A stretch of 42,144 nt of DNA from Actinomycetota bacterium (GTDB lineage Bacteria; Actinomycetota; CADDZG01; JAHWKV01; JAOPZY01): assembly GCA_035765775.1 (NCBI GenBank), contig DASTWV010000012.1, positions 1 to 42,144 of the forward strand, written 5' to 3'. The translations under genes and the position numbers were made by a program. Positions 19,798-29,216 of this stretch are shown one piece after another. Every line of letters begins with the position of its first letter. The stretch's first letter is position 1. The notes under the pieces were generated by a model that ran no database searches, had not been told where the DNA came from, and saw only the letters and a program-made list of their open reading frames with translations.

Positions 19798-19857
19798 TAC
19801 GGCGCGGATCTGTGGGCCGCAACGATTTGGCCGCGACTGCGCGGGGTGGAGCGGGCG

Positions 19858-20829
<972 letters not shown>

Positions 20830-20961
20830 GTCGGTCGAGAAGTCCTCAAGTGTGGTCGGTCGGTATGGTGTCTGCGCACCGGCTCCTCTGCCAGGATGTT
20901 TCCATCATGGTTTCCAGCAGGGAACCGGCACGGCGACGAGGGAGCTGGTGCAGCCATCAAC

Positions 20962-20990
20962 CTTACACTGCCCAGGGCCGGGCTTGACAA
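20962..20990 (-). promoter_or_regulatory. Promoter candidate for the sigma factor gene
   Basis: On the minus strand TTGTCA (20985-20990, five of six matches to the -35 consensus) is followed after exactly 17 bases by TGTAAG (20962-20967, a weak -10). The distance to the ATG gives a leader of about 125 bases. Confidence 0.4.
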
Positions 20991-21071
20991 CACCTAGCTG
21001 GCCGAATCTGGCTTGATCGCCCGGCGGGCGCTGCCGGGGATCGCCGGCCGGCGCCGATCCGGAGGGACCCG

Positions 21072-21914
21072 ATGAGCACACCGACCGAGCTGTTCGAGGC
21101 CTGGCACCGCGACCTGTCGGGCTGGGGGGTCCCGGACGAGATCCTGGCGGCAGCGCCCGAGCCGCCCTGGGGCTTCCCGCACCGGGTGTTCGCCGAGCGG
21201 GCGCAGCAGCAGGTGGCCGGGCGGGAGGGGCCGTCGTACCGCCGGGCCCGGGAGGCTCTGCCGGAGGGAGGAACGGCCCTGGACGTCGGCTCGGGGGCGG
21301 GGGCCGCCTCGCTGCCGCTGGCTGACCGTGCCGGGCGGGTCACCGCGGTGGACAGCGACCCCGACATGCTCGCCGCCATGCGGGCCGTGGCAGCCGCCCA
21401 TCCGGCGATGCAGGCCGACATCGTGGGCGTCGTAGGGACGTGGCCGGACGTGGCCCCCGAGGTGGACCCCGCCGACGTCGTGTGCTGCCACCACGTGCTG
21501 TACAACGCCCCCGACCTCCGCCCGTTCGCCGAGGCCCTGCACGGCCACGCGCGCCGGCGGGTGGTCTGCGAGCTGACCGAGCGCCACCCCCTGGAGCCGA
21601 TGAACCCACTCTGGCTGCAGTTCCACAATCTGCGCCGCCCATCCGGGCCTTCGGCGGAGGACGCCGCGGCGGCACTGCGCTCGCTGGGGTACGGGGTGCA
21701 GCTGGAGATCCGGGACTCCGGCCCGCTGCACCACTACGAGAGCCTGGAGGAGATGGTGGTCTTCCACCGCAAGCGCCTCTGCCTGCCCGCCTCTCGGGAC
21801 CCGGAGGTGGCCGACGCCCTCGTGGCCCTGGGCGTGGACCCGGCCGACCCGGTCGCCCTGGGCGCCGGCCGGCCCCTGGTGACGCTCTGGTGGGACACGG
21901 GTCCGTCCCAGTAG
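21072..21914 (+). CDS. Class I SAM-dependent methyltransferase
   Basis: A 280-residue methyltransferase with motif I ALDVGSGAGAASLPLA, a following acidic end of strand 2 (VTAVDSDPDML) and VVCCHHVLYNAPDLRPF. The substrate is unknown. The C-terminal 90 residues contain no additional recognised domain. The start ATG has GGAGGG five bases upstream. It is divergent from the sigma factor gene and followed after 64 bases by the DUF4870 gene. Confidence 0.85.
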   Translation: MSTPTELFEAWHRDLSGWGVPDEILAAAPEPPWGFPHRVFAERAQQQVAGREGPSYRRAREALPEGGTALDVGSGAGAASLPLADRAGRVTAVDSDPDMLAAMRAVAAAHPAMQADIVGVVGTWPDVAPEVDPADVVCCHHVLYNAPDLRPFAEALHGHARRRVVCELTERHPLEPMNPLWLQFHNLRRPSGPSAEDAAAALRSLGYGVQLEIRDSGPLHHYESLEEMVVFHRKRLCLPASRDPEVADALVALGVDPADPVALGAGRPLVTLWWDTGPSQ

Positions 21915-21978
21915 CGCCAGCCGGTAGAGTTCCGGCGGTTTTGGGGCCGGGTTCCACCGGAGTCAAAGAGGTCGGTCG

Positions 21979-22320
21979 ATGGATCGGGACGAACGCATGC
22001 TGGCGACGATGGTGCACCTGCTCGCCTTCTGCGGGCTGCTCTTCCCGCTCGGCGGCAACGTCCTCGGCCCGCTGATCCTGTGGCTGGTGAAGCGGGACAC
22101 GTCGATGTTCTTCGACGAGAACGGCAAGGAGTCGGTCAACTTCCAGATCAGCATGCTGATCTACGTGCTGGTGGCCACTCTCCTGATCGAGGTGCTCATC
22201 GGCATCCCTCTCGTCGCCGTCCTGCTGGGAGCCGACGCGGTGCTGGTGGTCATCGCCGCGGTAAAGGCCAACCGGGGCGAGTTCTACCGGTACCCGATCA
22301 GCATCCGCTTCATCAAGTAG
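21979..22320 (+). CDS. DUF4870 (Tic20-like) small membrane protein
   Basis: A 113-residue protein with three to four membrane segments: MVHLLAFCGLLFPLGGN, VLGPLILWLV, ISMLIYVLVATLLIEVLIGI and LVAVLLGADAVLVVIAAV. Between them lies the conserved WLVKRDTSMFFDENGKESVNFQ, where a membrane protein presents an Asp-Glu-Asn-Gly-Lys motif. This is the DUF4870 pattern, distantly like Tic20. Function is unknown. The ATG has AAAGAGGT upstream, and a TAGAGT box at 21925-21930 may be its -10 element. It converges on the RDD gene over a shared hairpin. Confidence 0.85.
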   Translation: MDRDERMLATMVHLLAFCGLLFPLGGNVLGPLILWLVKRDTSMFFDENGKESVNFQISMLIYVLVATLLIEVLIGIPLVAVLLGADAVLVVIAAVKANRGEFYRYPISIRFIK

Positions 22321-22356
22321 GCCCTGAAGGGGCCCGCTCCCGCCCCCGGTCAGGGC
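22321..22356. terminator. Bidirectional terminator hairpin between convergent genes
   Basis: GCCCTGA (22321-22327) pairs with TCAGGGC (22350-22356), and inside them GGGGC (22329-22333) pairs with GCCCC (22342-22346). The stem starts directly after the DUF4870 stop and includes the last bases of the RDD gene. No U-tract follows, as is common for GC-rich actinobacterial terminators. Confidence 0.6.
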
Positions 22357-23003
22357 TGCGGTGGCCCCACGACGGCGGTGCCCGCCAAGCGGTCGTGCCA
22401 GGTGCGGCCGGAGGGGTCACGCCAGGCGCCGGTGAACCCGAGGCCCACGGCCGCCGCGGACAGCACCATGGCACCGGCCCGGGCGAGGGCGCGGCCGGCA
22501 CTGACCGGCGTACCCTCGGCGGAGACCAGGCGCAGGCCCAGGAGCTGCATGCCCGGTGTCCGGCCGGCGCGCGCCCAGAACAGGGGCTGGTAGCCGGCCA
22601 GCACCAGCACCACGAGCACCCAGGCCAGCATGCTCCCGTGGGGGGCGCCGGCGTTGACGATGACCGAGATCTCGGCCCCGAGGGCCCAGGCAACCAGCGC
22701 CGCCACGCCGGCCAGGAGGAGATCGACACCCGCGGCGGCGAGCCGCCGCTCGAAGGGAGCCTTGGCCAGCGGCGGGGCGACGGCCGCGGGCGCAGCCACC
22801 CGCAGGGGGGGCCGGCGGGGGATGACCGCGGTGGCCCGGTACAACCGGTGGCCGCAGCTCGGGCAGAAATTGACGCGTGCATCCCGGCCCCCATCCCGGC
22901 CCATATTCCCGCCCGAACCCCGGTCCGCGGTGGCCCCGGGATTGTGGTTCCCGACAATGGGGGTCCCGCAGTGGGTGCAGTAGTGGAGCTGGCGGACGGC
23001 CAA
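22350..23003 (-). CDS. RDD family membrane protein with N-terminal zinc ribbon
   Basis: A 217-residue protein. A zinc ribbon is formed by CTHC (residues 9-12) and CPSC (about 47-50), separated by a Gly/Asn/Asp/Arg-rich linker. Then comes an RDD domain: FERRLAAAGVDLLLAGVAALV with the Arg and Asp of the name, a second membrane segment (MLAWVLVVLVLAGYQPLFW) and GRTPGMQLLGLRLV, ending in SGRTWHDRLAGTAVV. RDD proteins are multi-pass and mostly of unknown function, some linked to ion transport. The start is TTG with AGGAGA six bases upstream. It is divergent from murT, 74 bases away. Confidence 0.85.
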   Translation of the reverse strand: MAVRQLHYCTHCGTPIVGNHNPGATADRGSGGNMGRDGGRDARVNFCPSCGHRLYRATAVIPRRPPLRVAAPAAVAPPLAKAPFERRLAAAGVDLLLAGVAALVAWALGAEISVIVNAGAPHGSMLAWVLVVLVLAGYQPLFWARAGRTPGMQLLGLRLVSAEGTPVSAGRALARAGAMVLSAAAVGLGFTGAWRDPSGRTWHDRLAGTAVVGPPQP

Positions 23004-23063
23004 CGCTGTCTCCTGGAGGCTCGCGGTGGGAGGGTCTTCCCTAAAGGTCGACGCCGGGGGCCG

Positions 23064-23069
23064 TAGGCT
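23064..23069 (+). promoter_or_regulatory. -10 box of a probable leaderless murT promoter
   Basis: TAGGCT ends eight bases before the GTG of murT, and no ribosome binding site is seen. The surrounding GCCGTAGGCT recurs upstream of the cDPG synthetase gene (31199-31208). Confidence 0.45.
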
Positions 23070-23077
23070 TTAGGGCC

Positions 23078-24331
23078 GTGACCGCGACCTCGCCCCGGCT
23101 CTCGGCCCGGACCGCGCTGGCCCTCCGGGCCGGGCGCATCGCCGGGCTGGTGTCCCGCCGCGCCGGGGTGGGGGCCGGGGTGACGATCGGGGGCCGGGTG
23201 GCCCTGGTGGTGTCGCCCAAGGCCCTGGCGGAGCTGGCGGCGGGCCGGGGGCCGTGCGTGATCTCGGGCACCAATGGCAAGACCACCACCACGCGGCTGA
23301 TCGCCGCCGGCATGGTGGGTGCCGGGCGGCGCGTGGTCTCCAATGGCACCGGCGCCAACCTGGCGTCCGGGCTGGCGTCGGCGCTGGGCGAGGGCGACCG
23401 CGCCGCGCTGCCGGTGCTGGAGATCGACGAGGCGGTGCTGCCCCGGGTGATCGGTGCCCTGGACCCCGGCCTGGTGATCCTCACCAACTTGAGCCGGGAC
23501 CAGCTGGACCGCTACGGCGAGGTGGGTACCGTGGCCGGGCGCTGGCGCCAGATGCTGCAGGACCGCCCGGGCCAGCGGGTCATCGCCAACGCCGCCGACC
23601 CGTTGGTGGTCTGGGCGGCGTCGCCGGCGGAGACGACCTGGGTGGATACCGGGCTGACGTGGCGGGAGGACGCCACGGTGTGCCCCGCCTGCGGGGCCCT
23701 GCTGGAATGGGGGGACGGGGGCTTCGCCTCGGCGTGCGGGTTCCACCAGCCGGTACCGGACATCACCCTGCGCCACGGTGTCGTGTCGCTGGGCGGGGAA
23801 CAGGTGGCACTCAGTCTGGACCTCCCCGGCCGCTGGAACCAGGCGAACGCCGCGATGGCGCTGGCCGCATGCCAGGCCCTCGGCGTGGCCCCGGCTGCGG
23901 CGGCGGCGTCGATGGCGGCCGTCCGGGAAGTGAGCGGCCGCCAGGCCACCTGGGCGCTGGGCGACGGGCGCCGGGCCCGGCTGCTCCTGGCGAAGAACCC
24001 CGCCGGGTGGACCGAGGTCCTGCACTACGTCGCCGGCTCGGCGGCCGGGATCGTGCTGGTCCTGAACTGCCAGGTCGCCGACGGCAAGGACCCCTCCTGG
24101 CTGTGGGACGTGCCCTTCGAGCTGCTGGCCGGCCGCGGGGCGGGCCGGGTGGCGGCGGCAGGGGAGCGCGTGCTGGACCTGGCCGTGCGGCTGCGGTATG
24201 CCGGCATCGAGCCCGTCGTCGAGCCCGATCCGCTCCGGGCGGCGGCAGCGGTGGATGGCGACGGCGTCGAGGTGCTGGCCACCTACAGTGCGTTTGTGGC
24301 GCTCGGCCGGCGGCTGCGGGGTGCGCCGTGA
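23078..24331 (+). CDS. murT: Lipid II isoglutaminyl synthase, Mur ligase-like subunit
   Basis: A 417-residue MurT, which activates the D-glutamate carboxylate of lipid II with ATP so that GatD-derived ammonia can amidate it. The Mur ligase P-loop is SGTNGKTTTTRL (from residue 63). The central NLSRDQLDRYGEV and the C-terminal DUF1727 domain (about residues 300-415, from AKNPAGWTEVL) are characteristic. The inserted zinc ribbon has CPAC in its first half, but the second half reads SACGF, so one of the four expected cysteines is Ser. The GTG start is supported by a -10 box eight bases upstream. The stop overlaps the gatD start (GTGA), and the two proteins form one complex. Confidence 0.93.
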   Translation: MTATSPRLSARTALALRAGRIAGLVSRRAGVGAGVTIGGRVALVVSPKALAELAAGRGPCVISGTNGKTTTTRLIAAGMVGAGRRVVSNGTGANLASGLASALGEGDRAALPVLEIDEAVLPRVIGALDPGLVILTNLSRDQLDRYGEVGTVAGRWRQMLQDRPGQRVIANAADPLVVWAASPAETTWVDTGLTWREDATVCPACGALLEWGDGGFASACGFHQPVPDITLRHGVVSLGGEQVALSLDLPGRWNQANAAMALAACQALGVAPAAAAASMAAVREVSGRQATWALGDGRRARLLLAKNPAGWTEVLHYVAGSAAGIVLVLNCQVADGKDPSWLWDVPFELLAGRGAGRVAAAGERVLDLAVRLRYAGIEPVVEPDPLRAAAAVDGDGVEVLATYSAFVALGRRLRGAP

Positions 24332-25065
24332 CGGATCCTGTGCGCATCGGCCTGATCTACCCCGAGCTCATGGGCACCTACGGGGACCGGGGCAACGCGG
24401 TGGTGCTGGAGCGCCGGCTGGCGTGGCGAGGCCTCGCCGGCGAGGTGGTCACCATCCCTGCCGGCGAGCCGGTGCCCGGAGGCCTCGACCTCTACGTGCT
24501 GGGCGGGGCCGAGGACGTCCCCCAGACCCTGGCGGCCGAGGGCCTCCTGGCGTCGAAGGCGGCGATCGGCGGGGCGTTGGACGGCGGGGCGGCGATGCTG
24601 GCCGTGTGCGCCGGGTTCCAGCTGATCGGCTCCAGCTACGTGCGCACCGATGGTGCCCGGGTGCCCGGCATGGGCCTGGTGGACGCCGACACGGTGGCCG
24701 GCCCCCGGCGGCGCATCGGCGAGGTGGTCATCGACCCCTTCCCGGGCGGGCTCCCCCTCCTCACCGGGTTCGAGAACCACGCCGGGGTGACCACCCTCGG
24801 CCCGGGGGCGCGCCCACTCGGCGCCGTGCTGGTGGGCACGGGCAACGGGGACGGCCAGGACGGCGCCTGGGTGGAGCGCCGCTTTGTGGCCACCTACCTC
24901 CACGGCCCGGTGCTGGCCCGTAATGCCGCTTTGGCCGACCTGCTGCTGACCTGGGTGGCCGGCCCGCTGCCGGCGCTGCGGGACGGATCGGGCGACGCCC
25001 TGGTGGAAAAGCTGCACGCCGAGCGCCTGGCGGCGGCCGGGGTCGGCAGATCCGGCCGGCGGTGA
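24328..25065 (+). CDS. gatD: Lipid II isoglutaminyl synthase, glutaminase subunit
   Basis: A 245-residue class I glutamine amidotransferase (CobB/CobQ-like type) that supplies ammonia to MurT. The catalytic Cys is C94 in AVCAGFQLIG and the catalytic His is H192 in TYLHGPVL, the same arrangement as in characterised GatD. The N-terminus RIGLIYPELMGTYGDRGN is typical. The GTG overlaps the murT stop by four bases. The MurT-GatD product, D-isoglutamine in the stem peptide, is needed for efficient cross-linking in many Gram-positive bacteria. The last 20 residues are variable. Confidence 0.95.
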   Translation: MTDPVRIGLIYPELMGTYGDRGNAVVLERRLAWRGLAGEVVTIPAGEPVPGGLDLYVLGGAEDVPQTLAAEGLLASKAAIGGALDGGAAMLAVCAGFQLIGSSYVRTDGARVPGMGLVDADTVAGPRRRIGEVVIDPFPGGLPLLTGFENHAGVTTLGPGARPLGAVLVGTGNGDGQDGAWVERRFVATYLHGPVLARNAALADLLLTWVAGPLPALRDGSGDALVEKLHAERLAAAGVGRSGRR

Positions 25066-25163
25066 GGCCCGTGCCCGGGAGGGAAGCCGGGAATAGAGCG
25101 GGGCCTGGGTTACATTGAGCTATGACGGACGTAGAAGATCCCGCGCTGCACAAGGAGGAAGTC

Positions 25164-25358
25164 ATGGCCGATGAACGGCAGGGGCACGGCGGCGGCAGCA
25201 AGAACCACGGTCTCCCGCTCGGGGAGGCCACGCCCGAGGAGCGCAGGCGTTGGAAGGCGCAGCTCGAGGAGTCGGGCAAGTACAACCCGGGCGCCAGCCT
25301 CAAGGAGCTGATCGCCAAGCGCGACGCCCCGAAGACCACCGCAGCTGACGACATCTGA
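25164..25358 (+). CDS. Small hydrophilic protein, unknown
   Basis: A 64-residue protein (MADERQGHGGGSKNHG...) with a Gly/His-rich start and a helical, charged middle (EERRRWKAQLEESGKYNPG, then LKELIAKRD). It has no Cys and no membrane segment. I place the start at the ATG at 25164, which has the excellent site AAGGAGG five bases upstream. An in-frame ATG at 25122 would add 14 residues with less typical codons, and a TACATT box just before it more likely marks the transcription start of a 40-base leader. It lies between gatD and a PPOX-type gene on the same strand. No function can be inferred. Confidence 0.65.
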   Translation: MADERQGHGGGSKNHGLPLGEATPEERRRWKAQLEESGKYNPGASLKELIAKRDAPKTTAADDI

Positions 25359-25377
25359 GCCCGCATCTAAACCCACG

Positions 25378-25719
25378 TTGACTGCAGGTCCGGTCTCCTT
25401 CGAGGACTGGGAGCGCGAGCGCATCCACGGCGCCATCGGGGTGCTTGCCACGGTGAGCCCCGACGGCGGGCCGCACGCCGCCCCGGTGCAGGTCAACGTG
25501 GAGGGTGACACCCTGCGCTTCGAGACCGAGCCCGACGCCCGCAAGTTCAAGAACCTGGTGGCCAACCCCCAGGTGGCTATCTGCGTGTTCGGGAGCCCGA
25601 AATGGGGCGTCGTGGTCCGGGGGAGGGCCGAGGTGCTGACCGCCGACGACGGCCGTGGGCAGGCCCAGGTGCGCCTGCACCCGGGCTCCAAGGCCACCTG
25701 GCGCCGCCGGGAGGGTTGA
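25378..25719 (+). CDS. PPOX/F420-type flavin-binding split barrel protein
   Basis: A 113-residue protein of the pyridoxamine 5'-phosphate oxidase-like split barrel family, often F420- or FMN-dependent in actinobacteria. Typical are GVLATVSPDGGPHAAPVQVN, DTLRFETEPDARKFKNLVANPQVAICV and the closing beta strand with WGVVVRGRAEVL. It is rather short: the usual C-terminal helix and WP-type signature after about residue 100 are reduced. The TTG start has neither a ribosome binding site nor a -10 box, so it may be translated by coupling to the gene 20 bases upstream. The cofactor cannot be settled from sequence. Confidence 0.75.
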   Translation: MTAGPVSFEDWERERIHGAIGVLATVSPDGGPHAAPVQVNVEGDTLRFETEPDARKFKNLVANPQVAICVFGSPKWGVVVRGRAEVLTADDGRGQAQVRLHPGSKATWRRREG

Positions 25720-25740
25720 GTCCAGTCCCCAGGCGAGGCC

Positions 25741-26739
25741 TTAGAGGACCAGCACCGCCGCCCCGGTGAACGCGCCGTGGGCCAGGTCGGCCAGGGCGCG
25801 GGGTGCCTCCTCGAACGGGTAGAGGCGCGTCGTCGGCCGCACCGGGATCCGGGCGGCGGCGTCCAGGAAGTCCCTGCCATCCTGGCGGGTGTTGGCGGTG
25901 ACGCTGCGCAGCGTGCGCTCCTGGAAGAGGTGCTCCTGGTAGTCGAGCGGCGGTATGGCGGAGAGGTGGATGCCGGCCACCGCCAGGGTCCCGCCCCGGT
26001 CCAGCGCCGCCAGGGCCACGGGGACGAGATCACCCACCGGGGCGAAGAGGATGGCGGCGTCCAGCGGCTCGGGCGGGGCGTCGTAGGCGCCCCCGGCTGA
26101 GGCCGCCCCCAGTTCCCGGGCGAGATCCCGGGCGGCGGCATCCCGGGTGAGGACGTGGACCCGGGCGCCCTCGGCCAGGGCCACCTGGGCGGTCAGGTGC
26201 GCCGACCCCCCGAACCCGTAGATGCCCAGCCGGCCGCCGGGCGCCAGCTTGCAGGACCGCAGGGCCCGGTACCCGATGATCCCGGCGCACAGCAGGGGAG
26301 CCAGGTCCTGGCCGGGGACCCCCTCGGGGAGCGGATAGGCGAACGCCTCGGGCACCACGGCGTACTCGGCGTAGCCGCCGTCGGCATCCCAGCCGGTGAA
26401 CGCCGGTGCCACGCAGAGGTTCTCGCTGCCCGCCCGGCAGAACCGGCAGGTGCCGTCGGTGCTGCGCAGCCAGGCCATCCCCACCCGGTCGCCCGGGCGG
26501 AACCGGTGGGCGTCGGGGCCGAAGGCGTCCACCCGGCCCACGACCTCGTGGCCCGGCACCCGGCGCCGCCAGTGGGGGGCAAGGTCGCCCTCGGCGAGGT
26601 GCAGGTCCGTGCGGCAGACGCCGCAGTGGGTCACCTTGACCCGGATCTCGCCCGGCCCGGGGATGGGCACCGGCAGGTCCACGAGGGCCAGCGGGCCGCC
26701 GTCGATCGGCCCGGGCTGGTCGACTACCCAGGCCCGCAC
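25741..26739 (-). CDS. Zinc-dependent alcohol dehydrogenase
   Basis: A 332-residue zinc alcohol dehydrogenase (AdhP/AdhT-like). The catalytic zinc site is [16 protein letters not shown] with GHEVVG, and the NAD(P) motif is [10 protein letters not shown]. The structural zinc loop reads [15 protein letters not shown], where the first of four cysteines is Asp, so the loop may bind zinc with an Asp ligand or not at all. I start at the GTG at 26737-26739 (giving [11 protein letters not shown]), where homologues begin; a GTG 22 codons earlier would extend into the hom promoter. The gene is divergent from hom and converges on the PPOX-type gene. The substrate is unknown. Confidence 0.88.
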   Translation of the reverse strand: MRAWVVDQPGPIDGGPLALVDLPVPIPGPGEIRVKVTHCGVCRTDLHLAEGDLAPHWRRRVPGHEVVGRVDAFGPDAHRFRPGDRVGMAWLRSTDGTCRFCRAGSENLCVAPAFTGWDADGGYAEYAVVPEAFAYPLPEGVPGQDLAPLLCAGIIGYRALRSCKLAPGGRLGIYGFGGSAHLTAQVALAEGARVHVLTRDAAARDLARELGAASAGGAYDAPPEPLDAAILFAPVGDLVPVALAALDRGGTLAVAGIHLSAIPPLDYQEHLFQERTLRSVTANTRQDGRDFLDAAARIPVRPTTRLYPFEEAPRALADLAHGAFTGAAVLVL

Positions 26740-26841
26740 GGTGCCCGCGTGGTGCTGCGTGCCGTCCGGCTCATCGAGAGCCAGGATAATGGGACCCGAA
26801 TTCACGCCGCGTGGCGCTTGAACCTCGACGTGGGAGACGAC

Positions 26842-28131
26842 GTGGGAGACGAAATCGGCATCGGGCTGCTGGGCTGCGGCATCGTGGGCTCGGCGGTCGC
26901 CCGCATCCTGTCGGCCCACGCCGACGAGATCACCGAGCGCTCGGGGGCGCAGCTGGTCATCCGGCGGGTGGCCGTGCGCAACCTGGCGAAGGAACGGGCG
27001 GTGGACGTGCCGCACGACCTGTTCACCACCGACCCGATGGCAGTGGTCCTCGATCCCGATGTGCGCATCGTCATCGAGGTCATGGGCGGCATCGAGCCCG
27101 CCCGGAGCCTGATCCTGGAGGCGCTCGGCGCCGGCAAGTCCGTGGTCAGCGCCAACAAGGAGCTGATCGCCACCCTGGGACGGGAGATCTTCGAGGCCGC
27201 TGAGCGCTCCGGCGCCGACTTCGCCTTCGAGGCGGCGGTGGCAGGCGGCATCCCGATCATCAAGCCCCTGAAGGAGTCCCTGGCGGGGGAGCGGATCTCC
27301 CGGGTGATGGGCATCATCAACGGCACCACCAATTTCATCCTCACCCGGATGAGCGTCGAGGGCCTCGAGTTCGACCAGGCCCTGGCCGAGGCCAAGCGCC
27401 TGGGCTACACCGAGCTGGACCCCTCGGCCGACATCGAGGGCTTCGACCCCGCCGCCAAGGTGTCCATCCTGGCCAGCATCTGCTTCAACGCCCGGGTGGT
27501 GGCCGGTGACGTCTACCGGGAGGGGATCACGGAGGTGACCGCCCGGGACATCGCCTTCGCCCACGACCTGGGCTATGAGGTCAAGCTGCTGGGCATCGCC
27601 GAGATGGTGGACGGGCAGGTGGCCGCCCGGGTGCACCCGGCGATGATCCCGCTGTCCCACCCGCTGGCATCGGTGCGCAACAACCTGAATGCCGTGTTCG
27701 TCGAGGGGGTCAACGTCGGCCAGCTCATGTTCTACGGCCAGGGTGCCGGGGGCCCGCCCACGGGGACCTCGGTGGTGGGCGACGTCGTCGACCTGGCCCG
27801 CAACATCACCACGGGCAGCCGGGGCGTCGGGTGCACCTGCTACCACCACAACGCCCGGATCCGGCCGATGGACGAGACCGCCTCGCAGTACTACATCCTG
27901 CTGGAGGTCGAGGACCGCCCCGGGGTGCTGGCCCGGGTGGCGCAGACCTTCGCCGACCGCGGGGTGAGCATCAACAGCGTGCGCCAGCAGGGCTACGGCG
28001 ACGAGGCCCGTCTGGTGCTCATCACGCACCGGGCCCGGGAGCAGGACTTCCAGGCCATCCTGGGCGACCTGCGCGGCCTGGAGGTCGTTGAGGAGGTGGC
28101 CTCCTGGATGCGGGTCATCGACGAGGAATGA
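26842..28131 (+). CDS. hom: Homoserine dehydrogenase with ACT domain
   Basis: A 429-residue enzyme that reduces aspartate semialdehyde to homoserine with NAD(P)H, the first committed step to threonine, methionine and homoserine derivatives. The N-terminal nucleotide fold is [19 protein letters not shown], the catalytic region includes [14 protein letters not shown] and [12 protein letters not shown], and [19 protein letters not shown] is conserved. A C-terminal ACT domain (about residues 350-429, [20 protein letters not shown]) suggests feedback control by threonine. The start is GTG with GGGAG five bases upstream; a GTG four codons earlier is less well placed. GGATAAT at 26784-26790 may be the -10 element, giving a leader of about 45 bases. 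First gene of a hom-thrC-thrB operon. Confidence 0.96.
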   Translation: MGDEIGIGLLGCGIVGSAVARILSAHADEITERSGAQLVIRRVAVRNLAKERAVDVPHDLFTTDPMAVVLDPDVRIVIEVMGGIEPARSLILEALGAGKSVVSANKELIATLGREIFEAAERSGADFAFEAAVAGGIPIIKPLKESLAGERISRVMGIINGTTNFILTRMSVEGLEFDQALAEAKRLGYTELDPSADIEGFDPAAKVSILASICFNARVVAGDVYREGITEVTARDIAFAHDLGYEVKLLGIAEMVDGQVAARVHPAMIPLSHPLASVRNNLNAVFVEGVNVGQLMFYGQGAGGPPTGTSVVGDVVDLARNITTGSRGVGCTCYHHNARIRPMDETASQYYILLEVEDRPGVLARVAQTFADRGVSINSVRQQGYGDEARLVLITHRAREQDFQAILGDLRGLEVVEEVASWMRVIDEE

Positions 28132-28136
28132 GCCAC

Positions 28137-29183
28137 ATGTGGCGGGGGATCATCGAGGAGTACCGGGACCGCCTCCCGGTCACCGAGACCACCCCTGTGG
28201 TGACCCTGCAGGAGGGCGGCACGCCGCTCATCCGGGCGCACCGGCTGTCCCAGGTGACCGGGCTGGAGGTGTACCTCAAGTACGAGGGCGCCAACCCCAC
28301 CGGGTCGTTCAAGGACCGGGGCATGACCCTCGCCGTCTCCAAGGCGGTGGAGAACGGCGCCAAGGCCATCGTGTGCGCCTCGACCGGCAACACCTCGGCC
28401 TCGGCGGCGGCCTACGCCACCCGGGCGGGCGTGGTGTGCGCCGTGCTCATCCCCAGCGGCAAGATCGCCCCCGGCAAGCTGGCCCAGGCGCTGGTGCACG
28501 GCGCCCGGGTGATCGAGATCGATGGGAACTTCGACCAGGCCCTCGAGATCACCCGCAAGCTGGAGGCGTCCTACCCGATCACCCTGGTGAACTCGATCAA
28601 CCCCTACCGCATCGAAGGCCAGAAGACCGGGGCGTTCGAGGTCTGCGACGCCCTGGGGCGGGCACCGGACCTGCACCTCATCCCGGTGGGCAACGCCGGC
28701 AACATCACCTCGTACTGGAAGGGCTACCGGGAGTACCACCGGGACGGCATCATCGACTCGCTGCCGGCGATGCACGGGTTCCAGGCGGCGGGGGCGTCCC
28801 CCATCGTGCGGGGCCACCCGGTGGATGACCCCCGGACGATCGCCACCGCCATCCGGATCGGCAACCCGGCCTCCTGGGACAGTGCCCTGGCTGCCGCGCA
28901 GGACTCGGGCGGGTCGATCGCCGCGGTACGCGACAAGGACATCCTGGAGGCCTACCGCCTGGTGGCCCGGGAGGAGGGCCTGTTCTGCGAGCTGGCTTCG
29001 GCCGCCTCGGTGGCCGGTCTGCTCCAGCTGCACGCCGCCGGCCGGCTCCCGGCCAGTGGCATGGCGGTCTGCGTGCTGACCGGGAACGGGCTGAAGGACC
29101 CCGACTGGGCCATCATGGGGGCGCCCCCGCCCCGCCGGGCGCGCCCCGAGGTGGTGGCAGTCGCCGAGGCCATTGGCTTCTAG
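28137..29183 (+). CDS. thrC: Threonine synthase
   Basis: A 348-residue PLP enzyme that converts O-phosphohomoserine to threonine. The PLP lysine is Lys59 in [11 protein letters not shown], followed by [15 protein letters not shown] and the phosphate-binding [14 protein letters not shown]. It matches the short actinobacterial form of threonine synthase along its whole length. The start is the ATG at 28137, nine bases after GAGGA; the ATG at 28128, which overlaps the hom stop, is too close to that site but possible. The end lies in a 15-base tandem duplication that repeats the TAG stop in frame. Followed by thrB. Confidence 0.96.
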   Translation: MWRGIIEEYRDRLPVTETTPVVTLQEGGTPLIRAHRLSQVTGLEVYLKYEGANPTGSFKDRGMTLAVSKAVENGAKAIVCASTGNTSASAAAYATRAGVVCAVLIPSGKIAPGKLAQALVHGARVIEIDGNFDQALEITRKLEASYPITLVNSINPYRIEGQKTGAFEVCDALGRAPDLHLIPVGNAGNITSYWKGYREYHRDGIIDSLPAMHGFQAAGASPIVRGHPVDDPRTIATAIRIGNPASWDSALAAAQDSGGSIAAVRDKDILEAYRLVAREEGLFCELASAASVAGLLQLHAAGRLPASGMAVCVLTGNGLKDPDWAIMGAPPPRRARPEVVAVAEAIGF

Positions 29184-29201
29184 GCCATTGGCTTCTAGGC
29201 C
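29167..29201. repeat. 15-bp tandem duplication across the thrC stop codon
   Basis: Unit AGGCCATTGGCTTCT occurs at 29167-29181 and 29182-29196, with a partial third copy. Because the period is a multiple of three, the second copy repeats Ala-Ile-Gly-Phe-stop in frame after the first TAG. Confidence 0.9.
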
Positions 29202-29216
29202 TCTGTCGGGCTGGCG

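Noticed and set aside
20984-21012. TTGACA at 20984-20989 as plus-strand promoter of the methyltransferase gene
   Set aside because: No acceptable -10 box follows at 16-18 bases. The overlapping minus-strand TTGTCA has a better partner for the sigma factor gene.
26155-26841. Upstream extension of homoserine dehydrogenase
   Set aside because: The frame is open upstream but lies antisense to the alcohol dehydrogenase. The conserved N-terminus begins at the GTG at 26842, which has a ribosome binding site.
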